Shown: positions 43,888-51,157 of the stretch, one piece after another | Numbering within the stretch: the stretch's first letter is position 1 | Layout of the letters: every line of letters starts with the position of its first letter | Origin: Methylomonas subterranea | GTDB taxonomy: Bacteria; Pseudomonadota; Gammaproteobacteria; Methylococcales; Methylomonadaceae | Assembly: GCF_024505185.1 (NCBI RefSeq) | Contig: NZ_JANIBJ010000027.1 | Coordinates: 1 to 64,000 of the forward strand | DNA: 64,000 nucleotides | Reading direction: 5' to 3' | Notes under the pieces: model-generated | The model's input: only the letters and a program-made list of their open reading frames with translations | Databases searched by the model: none | What the model was told of the DNA's origin: nothing | Made by a program: the position numbers and the translations under genes

Positions 43888-46359
43888 ATGGCCATCAAAA
43901 AAACCGAACTTTATTCCTCCCTCTGGGCCGGTTGCGACGAACTGCGCGGCGGCATGGACGCCAGCCAGTACAAAGACTATGTGCTGACGCTGCTGTTTAT
44001 GAAGTACGTGTCCGACAAGTACAAGGGCGACCCATACGGCATGATCGTCGTACCCAATGGCGCCAGCTTCGACGACATGGTGGCCTTGAAAGGCGACAAA
44101 GAAATCGGTGAGAAGATCAACAAAATCATCAGCGCCCTGGCCGAAGAAAACGACCTCAAAGGCGTGATCGATGTCGCCGACTTCAACGACGAAGACAAAC
44201 TCGGCAAAGGCAAGGACATGATAGACCGCCTGTCCAAGCTGGTGGGTATTTTTGAAGGCATCGATTTATCCGCCAACCGCGCAGATGGTGACGACCTGCT
44301 GGGCGATGCCTACGAATACCTGATGCGCCACTTCGCCACCGAATCAGGCAAGTCCAAAGGCCAGTTTTATACCCCGGCGGAAGTCTCGCGCATTCTGGCT
44401 AAAGTCATTGGCATCAGCCAGGACACCCCGCAAGACGCCAGCGTTTACGACCCCACCTGCGGTTCCGGCTCGTTGTTGTTAAAAGCCAGTGACGAAGCAC
44501 CGCGCGGTTTGACCATCTTCGGTCAGGAAATGGACAACGCCACCAGCGCGTTGGCGCGCATGAACATGATTCTGCACAACAACGCCACCGCCAAAATCTG
44601 GAAAGGCAACACCATTGCCGATCCGCAATGGAAAGACGCCAACGGCAAGCTCAAAACCTTCGATTTCGCGGTCGCCAATCCGCCGTTTTCCAACAAAAAC
44701 TGGACCAACGGCATTAACCCACAAAAGGACGAATTTGACCGTTTCACCTGGGGCATACCACCCGATAAAAGGGGGGACTATGCCTTTTTGCTGCACATCA
44801 TCAAAAGCCTCAAATCCACCGGCAAAGGCGCGGTGATTCTGCCGCATGGCGTCTTGTTTCGTGACAAAGCCGAAGCGCGGATTCGTGAAAACCTGCTCAA
44901 GCAAGGCTATATCAAAGGCATTATCGGTTTACCTGCCAACCTGTTTTATGGCACCAACATTGCGGCCTGCATCATTGTCATTGATAAAGAACATGCTGCT
45001 CATCGAACCGGCATCTTCATGATCGATGCCAGCAAAGGCTATCTAAAAGACGGCAACAAAAACCGCCTGCGCACTCAGGACATTCACCTCATCGTTGATG
45101 CCTTTACCAAACAACTGGTTTTACCGCGCTATAGCCGCATGGTGGCGTTAAGCGAAATCGCCGCCAACGACTACAACCTGAATATTCCTCGCTACATCGA
45201 CAGTAGCGAACCCGAAGACCTGCACGATTTAAGTGGGCATTTGCAAGGTGGCATACCGAACCGCGACATCGATGCGTTGCAACATTATTGGCAGGTATTC
45301 CCTAGTCTGCGTCACAGCCTGTTTGCGGAACTTCGACCCGGCTACAGCCAGGCATTGATCTCGACCGCTCAAGTCAAACCCAGCATATTGAACCACCCGG
45401 AATTCATCGCCTTTGCCGAGCAAAGCATTCAACCATTTAAAGAGTGGTGCGAACGCGCAATGCTGAAAGATATTCCGTTCGGCCCCGCCGACGCGCTGCC
45501 TCCTGGCGCGTCGGCATACCGTCCATCCATGGACATAACCCCAAAAGCCATCATCCAGCGCATCAGCGAAGACTTGTTGCAAGCCTATTCGAAAAGCGCC
45601 TTGCTCAACAAATACGACGTTTACCAAATCCTGATGGATTACTGGGACGAGGTCATGCAAGACGATGTCTATGTGTTGGTACAAGACGGCTGGCAAGCCG
45701 GTAAAACCTTGCGCGAACTGGTGGCGCAGAAAGGCGAAAAGCTTAAAGAAACACCCGATCTCATCATCAATAAAGCCAAATACAAAGCCGAACTGATTCC
45801 ACCGGCCTTGCTGGTGGCGCGTTACTTCCAATCCCAGCAAACCCGCATCGACCAAATCCAGGCCGAGCTGGATGCCGCCAGCCAAGAGCTGGAAAGCTAT
45901 ATTGAAGAACACAGCGGCGACGATGGTCTGCTCAGCGAGGCCCTCAACGACAAAGACAAAGTGACCGCCGCGAGCGTCAAAGCCCGTTTAAAACTCGCCA
46001 CCGATACCGACGAAAAAGCCGCGCTGAAACAGGCGCAAAAATTGTTCGACGCCGAAGCGGAAGGTAAAAAATCCCTCAAGGAACATCAGGAAGCTTTGGA
46101 TTTGGCTGCGTTCAAACATTACGCCAGCTTGAGCGAAGAAGAGATCAAAACCCTGATCGTCGAAGACAAATGGCTGGCTAGTTTGCAGACCAACATTCAA
46201 ACCGAAATCGAGCGCGTCACCCAGCAATTGGCGAACCGGGTTAAAGAACTGGAAGAGCGTTATGCAGAGCCATTGCCTGCCATTACCCAATCGGTTGATG
46301 TCTTGAGTGATAAAGTCGCTGGACACTTGAAGGGGATGGGTTTGGAGTGGGCGGTATGA
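43888..46359 (+). CDS. hsdM: Type I restriction-modification DNA methyltransferase subunit
   Basis: The 823-aa N6-adenine methyltransferase begins with the HsdM helical domain (LWAGCDELRGGMDASQYKDY), then SAM-binding DPTCGSGSLLL near 190 and the catalytic NPPF in VANPPFSNK near 265. It is about 300 residues longer than the classical EcoKI HsdM; the extension (after about 480) is helical, with a coiled-coil-like stretch (QIQAELDAASQELESYIEEH). An in-frame palindrome encodes an apparent insert near residue 535. It methylates the site chosen by HsdS and forms M2S and, with HsdR, the restriction complex. Confidence 0.95.
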   Translation: MAIKKTELYSSLWAGCDELRGGMDASQYKDYVLTLLFMKYVSDKYKGDPYGMIVVPNGASFDDMVALKGDKEIGEKINKIISALAEENDLKGVIDVADFNDEDKLGKGKDMIDRLSKLVGIFEGIDLSANRADGDDLLGDAYEYLMRHFATESGKSKGQFYTPAEVSRILAKVIGISQDTPQDASVYDPTCGSGSLLLKASDEAPRGLTIFGQEMDNATSALARMNMILHNNATAKIWKGNTIADPQWKDANGKLKTFDFAVANPPFSNKNWTNGINPQKDEFDRFTWGIPPDKRGDYAFLLHIIKSLKSTGKGAVILPHGVLFRDKAEARIRENLLKQGYIKGIIGLPANLFYGTNIAACIIVIDKEHAAHRTGIFMIDASKGYLKDGNKNRLRTQDIHLIVDAFTKQLVLPRYSRMVALSEIAANDYNLNIPRYIDSSEPEDLHDLSGHLQGGIPNRDIDALQHYWQVFPSLRHSLFAELRPGYSQALISTAQVKPSILNHPEFIAFAEQSIQPFKEWCERAMLKDIPFGPADALPPGASAYRPSMDITPKAIIQRISEDLLQAYSKSALLNKYDVYQILMDYWDEVMQDDVYVLVQDGWQAGKTLRELVAQKGEKLKETPDLIINKAKYKAELIPPALLVARYFQSQQTRIDQIQAELDAASQELESYIEEHSGDDGLLSEALNDKDKVTAASVKARLKLATDTDEKAALKQAQKLFDAEAEGKKSLKEHQEALDLAAFKHYASLSEEEIKTLIVEDKWLASLQTNIQTEIERVTQQLANRVKELEERYAEPLPAITQSVDVLSDKVAGHLKGMGLEWAV
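45487..45515. repeat. Palindrome inside the hsdM coding sequence
   Basis: GCCGACGCG (45487-45495) and CGCGTCGGC (45507-45515) form a perfect nine-base stem within the hsdM frame. The encoded PADALPPGASAYRP looks like an insertion before the conserved ISEDLL region of HsdM. Confidence 0.55.
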
Positions 46360-46370
46360 TGGCGAACAAG

Positions 46371-46442
46371 GTAGGATGGGCTGACGCCAGGAAGCCCATC
46401 GTTAAAGCCGCATGGGCTGCGCTATCGCTTAGCCCATCCTAC
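46371..46442. repeat. 72-bp palindromic repeat between hsdM and hsdS
   Basis: The ends GTAGGATGGGCT (46371-46382) and AGCCCATCCTAC (46431-46442) are perfect 12-base inverted repeats. The unit resembles a dispersed intergenic repeat of gammaproteobacteria. It splits hsdM from hsdS, which usually overlap or nearly touch, and may weaken or regulate hsdS expression. Confidence 0.75.
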
Positions 46443-46459
46443 AAAGCTGGGTGGTCGTT

Positions 46460-47797
46460 ATGACGACAAGCAATCAGATAGCCGAAGCGAGTGTTAAGTA
46501 TTTGGAAGAAGGTGCTGGGCAAGTTGTGCCGGCTGGATATAAGAAAACGGAAGTTGGGGTTATTCCGTTGGATTGGCAGGCTACATCTTTAGGAGAAATT
46601 TCTGAAGTTCGAATGTGCAAACGAATTCTCGCTTGGCAAACAAGAAAAATTGGGGAAATTCCATTTTTCAAAATAGGAACGTTTGGAAGTCAGCCTGACG
46701 CATTTATTCCGACTTCTCTTTATGATGAATTTAAAGCGAAGTATTACTTTCCTAATAAAGGCGACATTTTAATATCCGCAGCGGGAACACTTGGAAAGTC
46801 CGTTATTTATGACGGGGAACCAGCATATTTCCAAGATTCAAATATCGTTTGGCTCGAAATTGACAAAGGCAAATTACTTAATGATTACTTATTTCACTAC
46901 TATAAGTTAATCAAATGGGCATCATCTGAAGGCAGCACCATAGCTCGACTTTATAATGGAATAATTCGAGCCTCGGTAATTGCTCTACCTTCAACCCAAG
47001 AACAAGCCGCCATTGCCAACGCCCTGTCCGATGTCGATGCCCTGATTAACGAGTTGGAAAAACTGATTGCCAAAAAACAGGCCATCAAAACCGCCACCAT
47101 GCAGCAACTCCTCACAGGCCGCACCCGCCTGCCACCATTCGCCCTGCGCGAAGACGGTACGCTAAAGGGCTATAAGCAGAGTGAGTTGGGGGATATTCCG
47201 GAGGATTGGGAGACTGTTCGATTTGGAGATATTGCCTACATTAGAAATGATAGAGTAAACCCAAGAGTTACTGGATGTGGCGAGTGGTGCGTTGAATTAG
47301 AACATATTAACTCTGCCGACGGAACTTTGAATGGAAGTACTGTTACTTCAATCCAGTCATCTTTGAAAAACAAATTTTCACAGGGTGATGTGCTTTTTGG
47401 AAAGCTGCGCTCTTATTTACGAAAATATTGGCTTGCTGACAGAACTGGTGTTTGTTCAACTGAAATATGGGTGTTACAACCAATCGGGGAACGAGCTATT
47501 TCACGGTATGTTTACGATTTAGTAACTACGGATAGTTTTATTGAAGCAGCTTCTGAAGCATATGGAACTCACATGCCAAGATCAGATTGGAAGGTTATTA
47601 AAGAATTTGCTCTAACAATCCCCTGTGTTGAAGAACAAACCGCCATTGCCACCATCCTGTCCGACATGGACAACGAAATCCAAACCCTGCAACAACGCCT
47701 GAGCAAAACCCGCCAAATCAAACAAGGCATGATGCAGGAACTACTAACCGGAAGAATCCGGTTAGTAAATGGAGAATTGAAAATGGAGAATGGATAA
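46460..47797 (+). CDS. hsdS: Type I restriction-modification specificity subunit
   Basis: The 445-aa product has two target-recognition domains separated by conserved helices: TRD1 (about 25-175), helix repeat LPSTQEQAAIANALSDVDAL with MQQLLTGRTRL, TRD2 (about 240-385) and a second helix repeat (EEQTAIATILSDMDNEIQTL, MQELLTGRIRL). Each TRD reads half of a bipartite DNA site. Both TRDs are visibly more AT-rich than the helical regions, a sign of domain shuffling. A GTG at 46451 is an alternative start; the ATG at 46460 is preferred. The final ten residues are encoded by an AT-rich repeat, and the stop overlaps the next ATG (TAATG). Confidence 0.92.
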   Translation: MTTSNQIAEASVKYLEEGAGQVVPAGYKKTEVGVIPLDWQATSLGEISEVRMCKRILAWQTRKIGEIPFFKIGTFGSQPDAFIPTSLYDEFKAKYYFPNKGDILISAAGTLGKSVIYDGEPAYFQDSNIVWLEIDKGKLLNDYLFHYYKLIKWASSEGSTIARLYNGIIRASVIALPSTQEQAAIANALSDVDALINELEKLIAKKQAIKTATMQQLLTGRTRLPPFALREDGTLKGYKQSELGDIPEDWETVRFGDIAYIRNDRVNPRVTGCGEWCVELEHINSADGTLNGSTVTSIQSSLKNKFSQGDVLFGKLRSYLRKYWLADRTGVCSTEIWVLQPIGERAISRYVYDLVTTDSFIEAASEAYGTHMPRSDWKVIKEFALTIPCVEEQTAIATILSDMDNEIQTLQQRLSKTRQIKQGMMQELLTGRIRLVNGELKMENG

Positions 47798-47844
47798 TGA
47801 ACGAGCAAAATCATTCTCAATTATCAACTGTCAATTCTCCATTT
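47767..47844. repeat. AT-rich inverted repeat at the hsdS / four-helix-bundle junction
   Basis: AAATGGAGAATTGA (47767-47780) and TCAATTCTCCATTT (47831-47844) are perfect inverted copies. They encode the end of HsdS (VNGELKMENG) and the start of the next protein (STVNSPF). Confidence 0.75.
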
Positions 47845-48198
47845 GCGAAGCCTAATCCGATTAGCGAAAAAAGCTTTGCCTTCGCCTTGCGCGTAGTAAA
47901 GATGTCGAAATTTTTGCAAAGCAATAAAAAAGAATACGTATTAAGTAAACAAGTTTTACGCAGTGGCACGGCGATTGGGGCTTTGGTGCGAGAGGCAGAA
48001 CATGCGCAAAGTAAGGCTGATTTTATCAACAAAATGAGTATTGCCCTTAAAGAAGCAAACGAAACCGATTATTGGATTGAGTTATTACATCAATCCGGCG
48101 AAATCACCCCGGAAAGCTATCAATCCATCAAACCGGATATTCAGGAGTTATTGAAACTCCTGGTTTCAATCGTCAAAACATCCAAGGCGAATCAATGA
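47797..48198 (+). CDS. Four-helix-bundle protein (IVS/Avd-like)
   Basis: The 133-aa product matches the small four-helix-bundle proteins found in 23S rRNA intervening sequences and related to Avd of diversity-generating retroelements: KSFAFALRVVKMSKFL, SKQVLRSGTAIGALVREAEHA, FINKMSIALKEANETDYWIELL. Such proteins are probably nucleic-acid-binding pentamers. The first 20 residues look like repeat-encoded filler. Its ATG overlaps the hsdS stop, giving translational coupling. No reverse transcriptase or variable repeat is in the window. Both sides carry an AT-rich 13-base inverted repeat, suggesting a mobile cassette. Confidence 0.88.
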   Translation: MNEQNHSQLSTVNSPFAKPNPISEKSFAFALRVVKMSKFLQSNKKEYVLSKQVLRSGTAIGALVREAEHAQSKADFINKMSIALKEANETDYWIELLHQSGEITPESYQSIKPDIQELLKLLVSIVKTSKANQ

Positions 48199-48222
48199 GC
48201 ATACATTTTCAACTTTCAATTA

Positions 48223-48235
48223 TCCATTTTCAATT
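48223..48235. repeat. Right inverted copy of the AT-rich repeat
   Basis: TCCATTTTCAATT here is the exact inverse of AATTGAAAATGGA at 47775-47787, so the four-helix-bundle gene is bracketed by inverted repeats. The repeat takes up the place where a ribosome site for the next gene should be. Confidence 0.65.
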
Positions 48236-48238
48236 TTC

Positions 48239-49393
48239 ATGCAAATAGAAGAATTATTAGCCATGATTGCTAATGGCGAAGATAGCCGCCACCAATTCAA
48301 GTCCACGATAAAACATGCGGATGCATTAGCGGCGGAAATGGCGGCTTTTAGCAATTCGAACGGCGGTTATATATTGATCGGTGTGAACGACGATGGCGGC
48401 ATTACCGGCCTTACTGCCGACGATATTAGACAGATCAATCAGCTGATTGCCAATGCGGCAACCAATAACATCAGGCCAGCCATTAACCCGTTGACGCAAA
48501 ATTTCGAATTACCCGAAGGCCGGGTGATTGTGGTCATGGTTGAGCAAGGCTTCAATAAACCCTATATGGATAATCAGGGGCTGATTTGGGTAAAAAATGG
48601 TGCCGATAAACGGAAAGTCACGGCCAGAGAAGAGTTGCAGCGGATGTTTCAAGCAGCGGCGTTTATTCACGCCGATGAAATGCCCGTGCCAGGTTCTTCC
48701 ATTGCTGATATTGATATTCCATTTTTTGAGGAGTTTTTTACCCAATTTATCGGTGAAGCATTTGCGGATCAGGAATTGCCTTCGGATCGGCTGTTGGAAA
48801 ATATGAATCTGATGAAAGCGGGGCAATTGAATGTCTGCGGTGCTTTATTGTTTGCCTTAAAGCCGCAGATTCGCTTGCCGATGTTCATTGTTAAGGCGGT
48901 TGCTTTTCCTGGCCGCGATATAACAGATGTCAATTACATTGATAGCCAGGATATTAATGGCAAGTTGACGGATGTATTTAGAAAATCCTTGAGTTTTATA
49001 CTTGGCAATATCCATCATGTTCAAGCCGGACAAAGCGTCAATTCCTTGGGTCAGCCGGAAATTCCGCGCATTGTTTTGGAAGAACTGATTGCCAACGCCT
49101 TAATTCATCGGGATTATTTTGTTTCCGCCCCCGTCAGAATTTTGGTGTTTTCTGATCGTGTGGAAATTATTAGCCCCGGTCATTTGCCGAATAATTTGAC
49201 TATCGAAAATATCAAACTGGGCAATTCCAATGTAAGAAACCCTATTCTGGCCTCTTTTGCGCCTCGCGTTTTGCCGTATCGAGGTTTGGGTAGCGGAATT
49301 TTGCGTGCCATTAAGGCTTATCCGAATATTGAGTTTATTGATGATCGTGACGGCAATGTTTTTAAAGCGGTAATTTGGCGCAAAATAGCGTAA
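48239..49393 (+). CDS. AlbA_2/Schlafen-like putative ATP-binding protein (copy 1)
   Basis: The 384-aa protein starts with an AlbA_2 (Schlafen AlbA-like) domain (about 1-130: EDSRHQFKSTIKHADALAAEMAAFSNSNGGYILIGV, WVKNGADKRKVTAREELQRM). The C-terminal half contains LEELIANALIHRDY and DRVEIISPGHLPN, typical of the RecG-C-terminal-like/HATPase_c_4 region, ending in a GLGSGILRAIK stretch. These proteins are often transcription regulators or defence components. No Shine-Dalgarno is visible; an AT-rich repeat lies directly before the ATG. It may depend on coupling to upstream translation. Confidence 0.85.
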   Translation: MQIEELLAMIANGEDSRHQFKSTIKHADALAAEMAAFSNSNGGYILIGVNDDGGITGLTADDIRQINQLIANAATNNIRPAINPLTQNFELPEGRVIVVMVEQGFNKPYMDNQGLIWVKNGADKRKVTAREELQRMFQAAAFIHADEMPVPGSSIADIDIPFFEEFFTQFIGEAFADQELPSDRLLENMNLMKAGQLNVCGALLFALKPQIRLPMFIVKAVAFPGRDITDVNYIDSQDINGKLTDVFRKSLSFILGNIHHVQAGQSVNSLGQPEIPRIVLEELIANALIHRDYFVSAPVRILVFSDRVEIISPGHLPNNLTIENIKLGNSNVRNPILASFAPRVLPYRGLGSGILRAIKAYPNIEFIDDRDGNVFKAVIWRKIA

Positions 49394-49406
49394 CGGGAGC
49401 TAGCAA

Positions 49407-49463
49407 ATGTTAAAAGTGGGTCAGCGCGAACGTGTGACACAGAAGGAAAGCAAACATGCGTAA
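49407..49463 (+). pseudogene. 18-codon remnant of an hsdR 5' end
   Basis: An ATG with a strong GGGAG seven bases upstream opens an 18-codon frame. Its first 12 residues (MLKVGQRERVTQ) match the start of the full HsdR at 51158 (MSKVGQKERATQ) at nine positions. After that it diverges into KESKHA and stops at 49461-49463, overlapping the start codon region of the next gene (49456). This looks like the 5' end of an ancestral hsdR cut off by insertion of the second AlbA_2 gene, and may now act as a leader peptide. Confidence 0.6.
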
Positions 49464-50676
49464 CGCCGAACTCTTGGAATTGATCGCCAATGGCGAAAAC
49501 TCGGGTGTCGAATTTAAGCGCGATGATATTCGTCCCGAGCAGTTAGCCAAGGAAATCGTGGCGATGGCTAATTTTCAAGGCGGAAAAGTCATATTGGGCG
49601 TGGAAGATGACGGCACGGTGAGCGGCATTCAGCGTCCAAACCTGGAAGAATGGGTGATGAATGTCATGCAGGACAAAGTTCATCCGCTCATGTTGCCATT
49701 TTATGAAGAAATCAAGCTGGATGACGGTAAGGCGGTTGCCGTAATTAGTTTTCCGCAAGGCATTTCCAAACCTTACGTGTTGAGGAATCGCGGCAAGGAA
49801 GAAATCTACATCCGTGTCGGCTCCACGTCGCGACTCGCCACCCGCGAACAGCAAATGCGTTTGTTTGAGCTGGGCGGCATGTTGCATACGGAAGTGATGC
49901 CCGTTCCGCGTACCGATATGAGTTGTTTGGATGATGCCCGTTTAAGCAATTATTTGAAAGATATTCTCAGAGACTCTGATGTGCCAAGCTCACCCGAAGC
50001 TTGGCAGGCTCGGTTATTGGGACTGGGTTTTCTCACCGAAGCGGCTGGCAACGTGTGTTGCACCATCGCCGGCTTGATGTTGTTTGGTAAGACGCCGCGC
50101 CGCTATTTAAAACAGTCTGGATTGCGTGTCATGGCGTTTAAAGGGCAAGACAAAGAATATCAGGCGGAACTGGATGATATTTTAGATGGACCGATGGTGG
50201 GTCGTTTTGATGTCGATTCTGCGGGTAAAAGACTGTTTGATCGAGGCATCATCGAACGGTTTATGGATGCAGTCAGCCCTTTTATCTCCCAAGAAGCGGG
50301 CGAGATAAACAAGAGCTTAAGGCGGGAAACCCAGTGGTTCTATCCCCTGGAAGCCGTAAGAGAGGCCTTGATCAATGCCCTGGCGCACAGGGATTGGACG
50401 CGCTTTGTGGAAATCGAAGTGGGCTCGTATGCCGATCGCTTTGAAGTGATCAGCCCCGGTGCGCTGCCGAATTCGATGACGATAGAAAAAATGAAAGCCG
50501 GTCAGCGTTCGCCGCGCAATACCCTCATCATGGAAGTGCTGCGGGATTACGGTTATGTCGATTATCGAGGCATGGGCGTGAGGACTAAAATTGTGCCGTT
50601 GACGCGAGCGCTGACCGGTAAAGAGCCGGAGTTTGTGGTAACGGATGATTACCTGAAAACCACTTTATACCGTTAG
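49456..50676 (+). CDS. AlbA_2/Schlafen-like putative ATP-binding protein (copy 2)
   Basis: The 406-aa protein has the same architecture as copy 1: AlbA_2 domain (about 1-130: NSGVEFKRDDIRPEQLAKEI, GGKVILGVEDDG, EEIYIRVGSTSRLATREQQ) and C-terminal EAVREALINALAHRDW, then DRFEVISPGALPNSMTIEKM and GYVDYRGMGVRTKIVP. The two are distant relatives, not recent duplicates. A good AAGGAA ribosome site precedes the ATG within the remnant hsdR frame. The middle (about 135-260) differs most from copy 1. Confidence 0.87.
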   Translation: MRNAELLELIANGENSGVEFKRDDIRPEQLAKEIVAMANFQGGKVILGVEDDGTVSGIQRPNLEEWVMNVMQDKVHPLMLPFYEEIKLDDGKAVAVISFPQGISKPYVLRNRGKEEIYIRVGSTSRLATREQQMRLFELGGMLHTEVMPVPRTDMSCLDDARLSNYLKDILRDSDVPSSPEAWQARLLGLGFLTEAAGNVCCTIAGLMLFGKTPRRYLKQSGLRVMAFKGQDKEYQAELDDILDGPMVGRFDVDSAGKRLFDRGIIERFMDAVSPFISQEAGEINKSLRRETQWFYPLEAVREALINALAHRDWTRFVEIEVGSYADRFEVISPGALPNSMTIEKMKAGQRSPRNTLIMEVLRDYGYVDYRGMGVRTKIVPLTRALTGKEPEFVVTDDYLKTTLYR

Positions 50677-50714
50677 CTGCAATCGAGTGACGATCTGGGC
50701 AGAATGGTAGATTT

Positions 50715-50912
50715 ATGAAATATTCTCGAGAGGGAAATGGCCGAATTTCCAGATTGCTAATGGACGTGATGGCGACTCAAGCGGGGTATGAGCCCCTGGA
50801 TTATTCGCTATGGGATGAACATAAAGATTTTTATTACAAGTCTATACAAGCAGGGCATGCGGGTGATTACCAGCACATAGGCCGTTTGGTCAGCGATATA
50901 CTCAAGAATTAG
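50715..50912 (+). pseudogene. C-terminal fragment of a Fic-family protein
   Basis: The 65 codons match the C-terminal end of a Fic domain: EGNGRISRLLMDVMATQAGY contains the GNGR-x2-R part of the HPFx(D/E)GNGRxxR motif, followed by PLDYSLWDEHKDFYYKSIQ. The catalytic His-Pro-Phe is missing: the frame upstream reads NGRFMKYSR, then a stop. The rest of the domain (more than 150 residues) is absent, so it cannot AMPylate. It is a decayed stump of a Fic toxin. Confidence 0.75.
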
Positions 50913-50915
50913 CGG

Positions 50916-51074
50916 TTAATCTGCTAATGCCAAATAGCGAAATTTGTTTTCACTGGATTTGAGTTTCTGCTCGACCACCTTAACGGATTCGCCTGTCTCG
51001 ATAGCACTGGAACTGGCAACCGCTCGGTAAATACGGTCTTTATTCACTTTCTTTACGACTTTTCGACCAGTCAT
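50916..51074 (-). CDS. Putative 52-aa protein, divergent from hsdR
   Basis: A 52-codon frame on the - strand starts at the ATG at 51072-51074, with AGAGG seven bases upstream, and ends at TAA three bases from the Fic fragment stop. The peptide is basic at the start (MTGRKVVKKVNKDRIYRAV) and contains SSSAIETGESV, loosely like the S/T-x3-E-G/N inhibitory motif of Fic antitoxins but with Thr after Glu. It may be an antitoxin-like gene left with the Fic stump, or an unrelated small DNA-binding protein. I cannot assign a family. Confidence 0.5.
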   Translation of the reverse strand: MTGRKVVKKVNKDRIYRAVASSSAIETGESVKVVEQKLKSSENKFRYLALAD

Positions 51075-51157
51075 GGCGTAACCTCTTTTTTGTTCTAGGG
51101 CATTATAGCAGTTTAGGTTTGTTGGCTAATAAGTTTGGGTTTAACGGAGTACATAAA

